A stretch of 64,000 bases of DNA from Natronococcus sp. A-GB7. GTDB taxonomy: Archaea; Halobacteriota; Halobacteria; Halobacteriales; Natrialbaceae. Position numbers and translations under genes: made by a program. Every line of letters starts with the position of its first letter. Positions within the stretch are counted from its first letter, which is position 1. This document shows positions 33,617 to 43,639 of the stretch, in pieces. The stretch is from NCBI RefSeq assembly GCF_029688865.1, contig NZ_JARUKV010000023.1, positions 21,014 to 85,013 on the forward strand. The letters are read 5' to 3'. The notes beneath the pieces were generated by a model, which saw only the letters and a program-made list of their open reading frames with translations, was not told the origin of the DNA and searched no databases.

Positions 33617-36562
33617 ATGGATTCGCCTGTCGGACAGAATACCGAATTGCAAAACAGAGTCCGGCAGCAGGAAGTTGCCGCCGAACTCGGCCAGCAAGCG
33701 CTCGAAACCAACGATCTCGAACGGTTGATGCACGAAGCTACGGTTGCTATCGCCGAGACACTTGATAGTGACTACGCCAAGTTGCTGGAATTACTCCTTG
33801 GCGGGGATGAAATGTTCCTTCGACAGGGTGTCGGCTGGCGCGATAGTCTCGTTGGTGACACAACGGTGCCGACGGGTGTAGACTCTCAGGCGGGTTACAC
33901 GCTGCTCTCTGAGAAACCGGTCATCGTAGACGACCTTCGGACCGATGAACGGTTTTCCGGGCCTGAGTTGCTCACCAGCCACGATGTCGTCAGTGGCATC
34001 AGCGTTATCATTGGCTCTGTCGAGGAACCATGGGGTGTCCTCGGAGCACACACAACCGAGCGCCGCGAGTTCACCGACCACGACGTGAACTTCGTTCAGA
34101 GCATCGCTAACGTACTGGCAGCGGCAATTACGAAAGTAAACGCGAAGCAACAGCTCTACGAAAGGGAGAAGAAACTCAAAGAGACGTTCGACCGCATCAC
34201 GGACGGCTTCATCGGAATAGATGCTGATTGGACCATCACATACATCAACGACCGCGGGAAGGAACTGATTGGCTTCGACGGCGAGGGACTGGTCAGCAGG
34301 AACTTCTGGGACGTGTTCGAGCCGGCGCTCGGAACGACGTTCGAGGAGCGATACCGTGAGGTGGTTTCGGCCCAGGAGCCCACCTCTTTTGAGGAGTACT
34401 ACCCGCCACTCGACGGCTGGTTCGAGGTTCACGTCTATCCGTCCGCCTCGGGTCTATCAATCTACTTCCGCGACATAACTGAGGACCGGAAGCGCGAACG
34501 TGATCACGCACTGTTCCGCACGTTATTTGACTATTCCACCGATGCCGTCTTCGTCGAAGACCCCAGGACCGGAGAAATCCTCGACGTCAACGATACCGCC
34601 ACCCGACAGCTCGGCTACCCTCGTGAGGAACTACTGGATCTCACGGTAGCCGACATCGACACCGAACTTCCCACGATGGAGGACTACCAGGCATTCGTGA
34701 CGAACCTCAAAGACGATGGGCACACGACCTTTGACGGGACGCACCGGCGGAAAGACGGCTCCACGTTCCCGGTTGAAGTCAACGTGTCGTCCATCGAACT
34801 GGATCAGCTAGAACGGGGGTACGTCCTCGCGCTCTCGCGCGACGTCACCGAGCGCAAGCGCGCCGAAGAACGCTTTCGTGAGAACGAGGCGGCGCTCGAA
34901 CGGCTCAACGTCGCAACCCAGGAACTGATCGACGCTGATCCCGAAGAAATAAAGCTCCGAACCGTCGACATCGCCCAGTCGGTCCTCAACGTCGAGTACT
35001 CCGGGCTTTGGCATTACGACGAGACGATCGGCGAGCTTAACGAATACGCCAGTCAAACGAGCCCCAACATCGACCCTGATACAGTTCACCTACCCGCTCA
35101 TCTTTCCGAGCGGGTCTGGCAGACGTTCGTCAGTGATGATGTGGACATCGAAAACGACGTCGAGAGTAGTGAGAGCGAGGCGGGGGCGTCACCACTGCAG
35201 AGTCATGTGCTCGCCCCATTGGGGAGACATGGCGTCATTTGTGTCGGCTCAACGCAGTCCGACACGTTCGACGATAGGTTAGTTGACCTCGTAGAGACGG
35301 TCGCCACCACGGTCGAGACCGCCTGGGACCGTGCCGATGGCGAAGCGAAGTTAAAACAGCAGAACGCGGAGTTAGCCCGGGTTGATCGGCTCAACATGTT
35401 GATCAGGGAGATTGATCAAGCACTCGTCCGAGCGGAGACGGTCGAATCTATCGATGAGGCCGTTTGCGAGCGCCTGGCCGAGTCCGCCCTGTTCGAGTTC
35501 GCCTGGATCGGCGAGTTCGACCCCGGCGACACGGTTGCCGCTCGGGAGTGGGCGGGGATTGATGGAACCGCTCTGGAACAACTCACTACGAGCGAGGAGT
35601 CTGTATGGTGTGAGAGCCAGGTCACCGCCGCAGTTCGGACAGGCGAGGTTCAAGTCGTCGCTGACACCGCAACAGATCCACGGGCGTCGCCGTGGCGCGA
35701 AGCCGCGCTGGAAGCTGGCGCGCGGTCGTGTATTTGCATTCCACTCGTGTATGACGAGTCTATCTACGGTGTCTTGGTTGTGTACGGCAGGACGCCACAA
35801 CCCGACGAACGGAACGTGGACGTCCTCTCGGAACTCGGGGAGACGATCGCCCACGCGATTCATGCGGTCGAAACCAGAGTGACTCAGCAAACCGACAGCG
35901 TCGTCGAACTCACACTCCAAACGATGGCAGAAATGCCACTCGTTCGGCTCTCCCTGGAGACCGACTGTGTGATCGAGTTTGAGGGAGCGGTTCCGAGAGA
36001 CGACGGGGACATGACTGTGTTCTTCACTGCGAATGACGTGTCTCCCGACGAGGTCATGGCTGCCAGTGAGCAATCACTCGTCATCAAGGAAGTATTTCCT
36101 TTACCTCAACAGGATACCGGTTCCCAATTCAAAGCACGGTTGGCTAACTCGACGCTAGCCAGCAAATTCCTCGAACAGGGTGCGACGATCCGCTCGCTAA
36201 CCATCGATGCGGGGACGGCTACTGCCGTCGTAGAGTTGCAGGAGGCAGCCGACGTCCGTGAGTTCATCGAGGGTGTGAAGCGTCACGTTCCCGATCTCGA
36301 TCTGCTCGCTCGCAAGTCTCGAGCCAGGCTACCCGACACGGAACAGCAGCTCCAAACCACATTCGAGCAGCACCTCACCCCCCGTCAACAAGAGATACTC
36401 CAACTGGCCTACCGGAGTGGATACTTCGAATCACCTCGCGTCCAAACGGGCAAGAGACTCTCAGACGAGCTGGACCTCTCGCAATCGACGTTCAACTATC
36501 ACCTCAGAGGGGGCGAACGCAAACTCCTGGCGATGGTGTTCGATCCCGACCCAGACGCGTAG
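33617..36562 (+). CDS. GAF/PAS multi-sensor regulator with HTH_10 domain (bacterio-opsin activator type)
   Basis: A protein of about 981 residues from MDSPVGQNTELQNRVRQQEV. The open frame begins at 33440 and another ATG is at 33566, but the residues before 33617 do not look native. Domain order is GAF (about 25-170, TVPTGVDSQAGYTLLSEKPV), PAS (about 185-290, TFDRITDGFIGIDADWTITY), PAS with RKDGSTFPVEV (about 300-420), two further GAF domains (about 440-580 and 600-750), a Bat-type N-terminal domain and a C-terminal HTH_10 (LTPRQQEILQLAYRSGYF, SQSTFNYHLRGGERKLLAMV). There is no histidine-kinase domain, so it should sense a small molecule, redox state or light and bind DNA directly. A DUF7344-like pair and a universal stress protein follow, which hints at a stress role. 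Confidence 0.88.
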   Translation: MDSPVGQNTELQNRVRQQEVAAELGQQALETNDLERLMHEATVAIAETLDSDYAKLLELLLGGDEMFLRQGVGWRDSLVGDTTVPTGVDSQAGYTLLSEKPVIVDDLRTDERFSGPELLTSHDVVSGISVIIGSVEEPWGVLGAHTTERREFTDHDVNFVQSIANVLAAAITKVNAKQQLYEREKKLKETFDRITDGFIGIDADWTITYINDRGKELIGFDGEGLVSRNFWDVFEPALGTTFEERYREVVSAQEPTSFEEYYPPLDGWFEVHVYPSASGLSIYFRDITEDRKRERDHALFRTLFDYSTDAVFVEDPRTGEILDVNDTATRQLGYPREELLDLTVADIDTELPTMEDYQAFVTNLKDDGHTTFDGTHRRKDGSTFPVEVNVSSIELDQLERGYVLALSRDVTERKRAEERFRENEAALERLNVATQELIDADPEEIKLRTVDIAQSVLNVEYSGLWHYDETIGELNEYASQTSPNIDPDTVHLPAHLSERVWQTFVSDDVDIENDVESSESEAGASPLQSHVLAPLGRHGVICVGSTQSDTFDDRLVDLVETVATTVETAWDRADGEAKLKQQNAELARVDRLNMLIREIDQALVRAETVESIDEAVCERLAESALFEFAWIGEFDPGDTVAAREWAGIDGTALEQLTTSEESVWCESQVTAAVRTGEVQVVADTATDPRASPWREAALEAGARSCICIPLVYDESIYGVLVVYGRTPQPDERNVDVLSELGETIAHAIHAVETRVTQQTDSVVELTLQTMAEMPLVRLSLETDCVIEFEGAVPRDDGDMTVFFTANDVSPDEVMAASEQSLVIKEVFPLPQQDTGSQFKARLANSTLASKFLEQGATIRSLTIDAGTATAVVELQEAADVREFIEGVKRHVPDLDLLARKSRARLPDTEQQLQTTFEQHLTPRQQEILQLAYRSGYFESPRVQTGKRLSDELDLSQSTFNYHLRGGERKLLAMVFDPDPDA

Positions 36563-36791
36563 TTGAATACAAGTCGCTATTCATCCCATTATTGCCTTCT
36601 GTACTCTCTTTTTTATTCACGTATCATCTCGACGTGTTCCTTGTATATTGGTGATTGGGGGGTTGAAGGAGCGTTTAGTAGGGAGAGCACGGATTGCGAC
36701 AGATAGGCGTTCGCAATAGTGCGACGTAATCTCGGGTGCTGGCGCATTTTTTCGAGACTATTCTTTCATTGGTGTCCCCCCGATTGGGGGT

Positions 36792-37055
36792 ATGACCTGC
36801 AACCAGGAGGTGCGTAGTTCTGGCGAACACGAATCAGGGGAGCCGTCTCCCGGCGCGAACGTGCCAGCGGGACTATCGGGAGTGCTCAGCGTTCTGAGTC
36901 ACCGGAACAACCGACGAATATTTTTCCAGCTCCTGAAGCAAGACGAACCGATCTCGGTCGATGCACTTACAGCATGGGTCGCATCGGATGGCTCATCGCT
37001 TGCGACCGCCGGTACCGTGAGAGCTGAGGAACGTAACAAGGAGGTCTCCAGATAA
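36792..37055 (+). CDS. Short DUF7344-like winged-helix protein, possibly truncated
   Basis: An 87-residue protein whose middle, LSGVLSVLSHRNNRRIFFQL, and PISVDALTAWVASDG are the first helices of the haloarchaeal DUF7344-type winged helix. The expected second half (wing and strand pair) is missing; the sequence ends TAGTVRAEERNKEVSR. Its stop shares one base with the start of the next gene and a strong Shine-Dalgarno lies inside its last codons, so the two are translationally coupled. It may be a decayed paralogue kept because it leads translation into the next gene. Start at the ATG at 36792. Confidence 0.6.
   Translation: MTCNQEVRSSGEHESGEPSPGANVPAGLSGVLSVLSHRNNRRIFFQLLKQDEPISVDALTAWVASDGSSLATAGTVRAEERNKEVSR
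37038..37045 (+). promoter_or_regulatory. Strong Shine-Dalgarno for the gene at 37055
   Basis: AAGGAGGT ends 9 bases before ATGATG at 37055-37060, inside the end of the preceding reading frame. It supports internal, coupled initiation at 37055 or 37058. Confidence 0.7.
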
Positions 37056-37396
37056 TGATGACCGAAAAGAGACATTCACCGCCGTCGATGGACACCGTTT
37101 TAAATGTCTTAGAAAACCAGTATCGTCGTCGCGTGCTCGTCGCGCTGCTAGAACACAATCCGCAGGACGCCGAGGACCCAAAAACGCCTTCGGACAGTGA
37201 ACTCGCAGATGAGGACTTGGAAACGCTTCGGATTCACATGACGCATACGCACCTTCCGAAACTGGAAGTGTCAGGATTCATCGAGTGGGAGCGGGACACA
37301 AACTCGATACGGAAGGGGCCAAACTTCGACGAGATTCAACCACTGCTGGAGTTAATGCAGAACCACGCCGATGAACTACCCGACGGCTGGCTGTGA
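37055..37396 (+). CDS. DUF7344-like winged-helix regulator
   Basis: A 113-residue protein: MDTVLNVLENQYRRRVLVAL is the first helix pair, DLETLRIHMTHTHLPKLEVS the recognition region, and GFIEWERDTNSIRKGPNFDE the wing, typical of haloarchaeal DUF7344-type HTH proteins. It is the second gene of a coupled pair. The gene at 38187 on the opposite strand has the same architecture and close spacing of motifs (LHNHLPKLDEMDYIVWNRDN). Such proteins usually act as small transcriptional regulators of stress or phosphate genes; the target here is unknown. Confidence 0.78.
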   Translation: MMTEKRHSPPSMDTVLNVLENQYRRRVLVALLEHNPQDAEDPKTPSDSELADEDLETLRIHMTHTHLPKLEVSGFIEWERDTNSIRKGPNFDEIQPLLELMQNHADELPDGWL

Positions 37397-37584
37397 CTGT
37401 AGTGGGCTAATGACAGTTGAAAGCTAAGTTTCCCTCCCGTCGCACTCTTCGGTGGTGAACTTGTGAATAACGCCATGTATCTTGCACGCCTCGCTCAACT
37501 CATACTCCAAGTGTCACAAACGGCGTGCAGCATTCAGGGGATGTATACAGCAAACAATTTGTCCGCTCCGGTATAACCGATCGT

Positions 37585-37977
37585 ATGGAAGTATTGGTTC
37601 CCTTCGCGGTGCAGCCAGTTGGCGAACAGGCGGTCAGGACTGCAATCGGACTGTTCGGCAGCGACGATCGAATCCAGATTATCGCCGTCCACGTGACCAG
37701 TGGAGAGAACCCTTCTGCCGAGATAGCTGCCTCCGAGGTCGAATCCATGGGAGCGCGACAGGCCGCCTCCGTCGAGGCCGAAATCCACCAGGTGGAGTCC
37801 GGAGCCAATTCCAAATCGGCGGTTCGTGATACGATCGAAGAGATCGTAGAATCCCGCGATATCGACCTTGTCGTGCTCGGATACGAAGAAAAATCGATTT
37901 TCGAACAGCTGTTCGAAACCGACACGACTGAACGGATGTTAAAAACGCACAATCTCCCTGTCCTTCTCGTTCCGTAG
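37585..37977 (+). CDS. Universal stress protein A family
   Basis: A 130-residue UspA-fold protein from MEVLVPFAVQPVGEQAVRTA. The start at 37585 is chosen because this is the canonical first strand and the 20 residues before it in the open frame are unrelated. The last part has DIDLVVLGYEEKSIFEQLFE and LKTHNLPVLLVP, the usual C-terminal strands. The glycine-rich ATP-binding motif G-2x-G-9x-G-S/T is not intact, so ATP binding is doubtful. It sits among DUF7344-like regulators and downstream of the GAF/PAS regulator. Confidence 0.82.
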   Translation: MEVLVPFAVQPVGEQAVRTAIGLFGSDDRIQIIAVHVTSGENPSAEIAASEVESMGARQAASVEAEIHQVESGANSKSAVRDTIEEIVESRDIDLVVLGYEEKSIFEQLFETDTTERMLKTHNLPVLLVP

Positions 37978-38186
37978 CACGACCGCCCCGTAAGCACAGG
38001 TCTCGTTGCGGTCACACTCCAGCGCGGACTGCCGAGACGAAAAGGCAAAAGCGTCTTTTATTTGTTTGCTACATTCGCGCCCTGTATCTCGCACGCTCCC
38101 CTCAAGCTATCCAGCAGCTAGCAGAATGGTCGTGTGACATCCAGAGCATATGTCATCATAAAACCACGCAGTCATCTTTGAGAGCG

Positions 38187-38522
38187 TCAGAACGTATCGG
38201 CAGGGAGACGTTCCCTATTGTCGCTGAGCAATCGAACTATCGGTTCGATCTCTTTCCAGTTTAGCCCCTTTACGATATTTCGATTGTCCCTGTTCCACAC
38301 GATGTAATCCATCTCGTCAAGTTTCGGGAGATGATTGTGAAGAAGCTCCAACTCTCGTTTCTCGTTCTCTCGCGTATCGTTCTTCGTCACAACCTCTGGT
38401 TGCTCCACTGGATTGTGATCCAGTAGTTCCAACAGTATCTGCCGCCGCGTTTGATCTCCGAGGGCCTTGGCAATGTTGTCGAACCCTATGCGTAGTCTCA
38501 CGTTCCTATACAGGCGTGCCAC
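38187..38522 (-). CDS. DUF7344-like winged-helix regulator
   Basis: A 111-residue protein with an HTH of the ArsR/DUF7344 kind: IAKALGDQTRRQILLELLDH, LELLHNHLPKLDEMDYIVWN and a wing (RDNRNIVKGLNWKEIEPIVR). It resembles the gene at 37055-37396 in order and spacing of motifs. It is a single gene on the minus strand, and its downstream region faces the universal stress protein gene. A regulatory role is inferred from the fold. Confidence 0.75.
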   Translation of the reverse strand: MARLYRNVRLRIGFDNIAKALGDQTRRQILLELLDHNPVEQPEVVTKNDTRENEKRELELLHNHLPKLDEMDYIVWNRDNRNIVKGLNWKEIEPIVRLLSDNRERLPADTF

Positions 38523-38688
38523 ACGTGTTCTTTCGGTGCATGGTGCACAATCTGCCCTAGTAGAAATTTAGGGTGGGCCGTGCGATATACGCGCCTTCTA
38601 TGCAGCACCAGTCGCCACAAATACACCTATCCTGTTATTATCTGTATGTCGACTCTAGAGGGTCAGCACAGTAAATACGTGTACGTAC

Positions 38689-39519
38689 TCACTCCCAGAC
38701 GCCGCGGTAGTCCTCCATGAACGTTTCTAGAGCGGTCGGTTCACGTCCCAGCAGTCGAGAGACGTCATCAGTCACCCGATCGGCAAGTCCGAGTCGAGCC
38801 GTCGTGTAGATTCCACCCATGACGAGAGACTTCGAGAGTCCACGATCGGTTCGGAGCGAATGAAGTAGAAATCGCCAGAGCGACGGGGCCGTGTACGTCA
38901 CCTCGTGCTCAAGGGTTGCCGAGAGCTGTCGACAGACATCCTGATACCCCAGCGCCTCCGGTCCAGTTAGATCGTACTCGCCGGTCGTTCGCGTGAGGAG
39001 AGTCTCTGCAGCCACCGCAGCGACGTCGCGTGCATCGATGAAACTCGTCCGACCGGTACCGGCCGGGACGATCAGCTCGCCGGATCGGATCTCTTCGCGG
39101 TGGGTCGTCGAGAGGTTCTGCATGAAAAACGACGCCCGGAGGAACGTCGTCGAGAGGGGTGCCGACTCGAGCCACGATTCGATCCGTGCGTGTGGGACGA
39201 GACGGTTGCGGTCTGCCCCGATGACCGAGAGGAAGACCACGTGATCGACGCCGGCCCCAACCGCGGCAGCCAGCGCCGGGGCGATGTCGCGACGAACGCG
39301 AGACAGGGCGGGCGGGCGAACGAGAAACATGGAATCGACTCCTTCGAAGGTCTCTCGATAGGTCGACGGGTCGGTAAAGTCGAACGTGACAACCTCGTCG
39401 GCGGGTCCGTCGAAGCGGTCGGGGGATCGCACCCCTGCACGAACCTCGAGTGGGTCATCGGCAAGCGCCGCGCAGACTGTGCTTCCGACCGTCCCGGTCG
39501 CGCCTGTTACGAGCAACAT
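38689..39519 (-). CDS. NmrA-like NAD(P)-binding protein (atypical SDR)
   Basis: A 276-residue protein from MLLVTGATGTVGSTVCAALA at 39519; the longer open frame upstream is an overlap with the preceding gene. GATGTVG is the dinucleotide-binding loop. FLVRPPALSRVRRDIAPALA and HVVFLSVIGADRNRLVPHAR follow the NmrA/HSCARG layout, and the usual catalytic Tyr-x-x-x-Lys of classical reductases is absent. Such proteins sense or use NADPH, some as quinone reductases. It is the third gene of a minus-strand operon: the ATG shares one base with the stop of the membrane-protein gene before it. The operon is divergent from an HxlR-type regulator with a palindromic operator. Confidence 0.85.
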   Translation of the reverse strand: MLLVTGATGTVGSTVCAALADDPLEVRAGVRSPDRFDGPADEVVTFDFTDPSTYRETFEGVDSMFLVRPPALSRVRRDIAPALAAAVGAGVDHVVFLSVIGADRNRLVPHARIESWLESAPLSTTFLRASFFMQNLSTTHREEIRSGELIVPAGTGRTSFIDARDVAAVAAETLLTRTTGEYDLTGPEALGYQDVCRQLSATLEHEVTYTAPSLWRFLLHSLRTDRGLSKSLVMGGIYTTARLGLADRVTDDVSRLLGREPTALETFMEDYRGVWE

Positions 39520-39902
39520 TACACCGCCTCCCAGTCGACGAGGACAGCGATGACGACTGCTGCCGCGACGACGTGCATCGCCCCGAGAAACGCGACCCGT
39601 CCCGTGGTTGCGCCTTCGAACGTGGCTGCCTGCTGGAGCGTGAGAAACGAGAGTGCCGTCACGAGAAGGGCCACGATAACGAACCGACGGTCGGCTGCAT
39701 CTCCAAATGCACGCTTGAAGCCTTCGTAGACGACGACACCCCCGATGGCACCGACAGCGCTGGCAATCGCAACCGGTGGCACAGCGAACGGGTCGAACCC
39801 GCCAGCACCGACAGTCATGAGGGCGAGTGTGAGAATGACGAGGTTTACACCGACTGCGCCGCCGATGACGAGGACGACTCGGTGTCGGTTGACAGCGGTC
39901 AT
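39519..39902 (-). CDS. Four-segment membrane protein (resembles DUF6069)
   Basis: A 127-residue hydrophobic protein with four membrane segments: VVLVIGGAVGVNLVILTLAL, VAIASAVGAIGGVVVYEGFK, FVIVALLVTALSFLTLQQAA and VAFLGAMHVVAAAVVIAVLV. The arrangement resembles the DUF6069 family seen with NmrA-type proteins in actinobacteria and haloarchaea. Its start overlaps the end of the upstream NAD-binding gene by 4 bases and its stop overlaps the next start by 1 base, so the three proteins are made together. The exact role is unknown. Confidence 0.75.
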   Translation of the reverse strand: MTAVNRHRVVLVIGGAVGVNLVILTLALMTVGAGGFDPFAVPPVAIASAVGAIGGVVVYEGFKRAFGDAADRRFVIVALLVTALSFLTLQQAATFEGATTGRVAFLGAMHVVAAAVVIAVLVDWEAV

Positions 39903-40528
39903 GCGGGCCCCACCTTCGGCATCTCTCGAACGTACCGATTATCCTCAAGACAATCGAGAATGAACCGGGCGACGTCGCCACGATCGATCGCGTCGAATCC
40001 GAGATCGATCTCACCGGCGCGGTACGTTCCCATCGGGTCGTCCTCGCTCAGCCGCGGCGCACGAACGACCGTCCACTCGAGGTCCGTCTCGCGGATGGAC
40101 TCGACGTGGGATTCGGCGTCCTCGAGCACGTCTCTGGCGAGCAGTTTCAGGAAAACACCCATCATCTTCCCGCCAAGCGAGACGGACTCTCCGTCCTCGC
40201 GAACGCCTGCACCGACGAGCGTGACGAATCGTGAGACGCCAGCCGAGTCCATCGCGTCGATGATGTGGTCGCCGGCGACAGTCAACAGATCGTCCGGAGA
40301 GCCCTCACCCTGACCGAGGACACTGACGACGGCGTCGACGCCCTCGACAGCTTCGGAAACGCCGTCGCCTGTGTAGGCATCTCCCTCTACGACGGTCACT
40401 CGATCGCTAGCGAACGGAATACGATCCGGCGAGCGAGCGTGGACGACGAGCTCGTGACCACGCTCGAGCGCCTGTTCGCAAAACGGGCGACCAGTGCGGC
40501 CGGTTGCACCGAAAACGGCGATTTTCAT
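39899..40528 (-). CDS. NAD(P)H-binding protein (atypical SDR, NmrA/flavin-reductase-like)
   Basis: A 209-residue protein starting MKIAVFGATGRTGRPFCEQA at 40528 (the open frame upstream is not native). GATGRTG is the nucleotide-binding loop. VVEGDAYTGDGVSEAVEGVD AVVSVLG corresponds to the next strand-helix units, and TDLEWTVVRAPRLSEDDPMG to the conserved late block of the NAD(P)H-binding (biliverdin/flavin reductase-like) family. It is the first gene of the three-gene operon. The start lies 37 bases from a perfect 18-bp palindrome, so expression is probably controlled by the divergent HxlR protein. Confidence 0.85.
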   Translation of the reverse strand: MKIAVFGATGRTGRPFCEQALERGHELVVHARSPDRIPFASDRVTVVEGDAYTGDGVSEAVEGVDAVVSVLGQGEGSPDDLLTVAGDHIIDAMDSAGVSRFVTLVGAGVREDGESVSLGGKMMGVFLKLLARDVLEDAESHVESIRETDLEWTVVRAPRLSEDDPMGTYRAGEIDLGFDAIDRGDVARFILDCLEDNRYVREMPKVGPA

Positions 40529-40564
40529 ACCCGGACGTACGGCGTCAAAAGAGATATACTTCCA

Positions 40565-40582
40565 ACTTCGAAGCTTCGAAGT
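40565..40582. promoter_or_regulatory. Perfect 18-bp palindrome, probable HxlR operator
   Basis: ACTTCGAAGCTTCGAAGT is identical to its reverse complement and lies between the divergent NAD-binding-protein operon (start 40528) and the HxlR gene (start 40656). Related half sites (ACTTC...GAAGC at 41161-41178 and TTTCGAAGTC near 41190) occur upstream of the ABC transporter at 41232, so one regulator may act on all three units. Confidence 0.7.
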
Positions 40583-40655
40583 AGCGGGTGGGAAATAGCT
40601 CGTAGCTCCATTTGCTCGGGAAACGATCTTGGCCTTCGAGGTCATCCAGTTGGGT

Positions 40656-41051
40656 ATGGACGACGATCGTGTAACTCGGTTGGACGCTGGACGGTCGCCT
40701 GAGGAAGCCCGCAGACTCCGCCAATCGCTGGAGCCGAGTGAACGCGAGCGGGTCGAACGAACGGTCGCTGACCTGCTCGATCTCCTCGGCCGGACGCACA
40801 CGATGGCGGTGCTCTCCGAGTTCGCCTTCGCGAGCGGGCCGTTACGGTTCTCCGACCTCGAGACCGCACTCGAGGTACCGGCGAACACGCTCTCGACACG
40901 ACTCCGAGAACTGACCGATGCCGGGCTGCTCGACCGAACGGCCTACGACGAGGTTCCGCCACGAGTCGAGTACGAACCGACGGACAAAGCTCGAGCGATC
41001 TTCCCGGTGTTTGGCCACCTCCACAGGTGGGCGATGTCCTACGAGCTCTGA
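40656..41051 (+). CDS. HxlR-family winged-helix regulator
   Basis: A 131-residue protein from MDDDRVTRLDAGRSPEEARR (start at 40656; 9 residues before it are non-native). The HxlR pattern is clear: LLGRTHTMAVLSEFAFASGP, LRFSDLETALEVPANTLSTR, LRELTDAGLLDR and a wing VPPRVEYEPTDKARAIFPVF. HxlR proteins bind DNA as dimers and react to quinones, aldehydes or other electrophiles. The divergent operon encodes NAD(P)H-binding proteins of the quinone-reductase kind, which suits a sensor for such stress. It probably binds the 18-bp palindrome. An ABC exporter follows on the same strand. Confidence 0.87.
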   Translation: MDDDRVTRLDAGRSPEEARRLRQSLEPSERERVERTVADLLDLLGRTHTMAVLSEFAFASGPLRFSDLETALEVPANTLSTRLRELTDAGLLDRTAYDEVPPRVEYEPTDKARAIFPVFGHLHRWAMSYEL

Positions 41052-41231
41052 GATCGTTCTACCCTGCAGGAAAAAGCAATCACTGACTATCCGCGTCCAC
41101 TCGACCGATCAAAAACTACACAATTGGTGACCGAGCAGTTTTACGAGCACGATAGGCGATACTTCAATTACTGAAGCTACCACCGAGTTTCGAAGTCGGA
41201 CGTACTTCTTGCTCGGGCCCGTATCCACTGT

Positions 41232-42298
<1,067 letters not shown>

Positions 42299-42302
<4 letters not shown>

Positions 42303-43177
42303 GCACGCCGACCGAGTCGGGGATCGCCGACCGCGAGGTGGCGAGATCCACAAACACGTTCGCCGGGGACGTCTGGGTCAACTTCAAGCGGTGGAACCTC
42401 AAAGCCGTCCGGAACCCGTTCGTCCTCGTTGTCTCGCTTGCACAGCCGTTTATTTTTCTCGTACTGTTCACGGAGGTGTTCGGCAACGTCGCCGGCGGCG
42501 CCGTCAGTCAGGGACTTCCGGGTATCGACTACACGACGTTTCTCGTCCCGGCGATCGCGATTCAGGTCGCACTCGCGTCGGCAGTCACCTCGGGAATCGG
42601 GCTGGTCAACGACATCGAGAACGGTATGTTCGAGAAGGTGCTCGTCTCGCCGATGAACCGAACCGCCGTGTTCGTCGGGAAGACCCTCGCAGAGGTGTTC
42701 CGCATCGCCCTCCAGATAGCCATCATTCTCGGACTCGGTGTGCTCCTCGGCGCGGAGATTACGACCGGCGTCGTCGGTGCTGTCGGGATCATGGCTGTCG
42801 GAATCCTCTTTTCGTTCTGGTTTATCGCGTTCTCGAACATGCTCGCGGTGCTGACTCGAGACCAGGAGTCGACGATCATCGGCGCGAACCTCCTGCAGTT
42901 CCCGCTGTTGTTCCTCTCGAGTGCCTTTCTCCCCCTCGAGGTGCTCCCGAACTGGATTCAGCTGTTCGCTCGAATCAACCCCGTCACGTACGGTGTCGAT
43001 GCCGCACGTGCGATTATGCTCGACGAAGACGTGATGACCGTCCTCGAGGTGACGGCGTTCGGCGGCGCGCTCGACACGATCGTCCCCGCCGTCGCTGTTC
43101 TCGTCGGTCTCGGGTCCGTGTTCGGTGCCGGAGCCATATATCTGCTCTCGAGGGCCTCGAGTTCGGACGTTCGGTAA
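42299..43177 (+). CDS. ABC-2 type permease of the exporter
   Basis: A 292-residue membrane protein with six hydrophobic segments, among them FVLVVSLAQPFIFLVLFTEV, IALQIAIILGLGVLLGAEIT and LLQFPLLFLSSAFLPLEVLP. The last contains the ABC-2 family motif, followed by NPVTYGVDAARAIML. It overlaps the ATPase gene by 4 bases and must form its membrane part. The typical function is drug or lipid export. No lesion seen. Confidence 0.92.
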
Positions 43178-43639
43178 CGAGCGTTCCGTGACCCGACACC
43201 ACCTCGCGTACTGCTTCTGCCCCGCCGATGCGTAGCCGTCGGTGGCGCGATTGATGCGGACGACCGCCGACAGCGGTCCGTGGGCATTCCGTCTCGAGAG
43301 CCATCCGTTCTCACTCTCGAGACTCGTTTGTATTCTCCTAGAGGTCCGTGCGTTCTCCGTCGAGCTCTCATCACGGGATGCGTCTGCCGTTCAGTCGTCC
43401 GCCGGAGGCAGTTCTGGCGTACTCGTGCCTAATTGGCACCACTGAGAATCGTGCTCAACTCATTCGTCACGGCAAATATAAGGTAGCCGATATGCACTGT
43501 GGATTCAGCACGGCTCCCTCAATACCTCTATTAGCTGATAGAAAAGCCGGCGTTAGGTTTGCATCTGCAGGTAACGCGGACTCTTCTCGAAGAGTACTCT
43601 AACCCAAGAAGAGGCAATCACACTCACTCAAAAAACACG
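43178..43639. other. Gap without a gene
   Basis: About 460 bases between the exporter and the PIN gene, whose 3' end faces it. Only short, family-less frames are present. A small hairpin (GTGCC TAATT GGCAC, 43428-43442) is the only structure noted. Confidence 0.4.

Noticed and set aside
38689..40888. Long upstream extensions of the two NAD-binding proteins (frames reaching 40014 and 40888)
   Set aside because: The extra residues are Arg/Ser-rich antisense-like sequence overlapping other genes; the native starts begin at MLLVTGATG and MKIAVFGATG.
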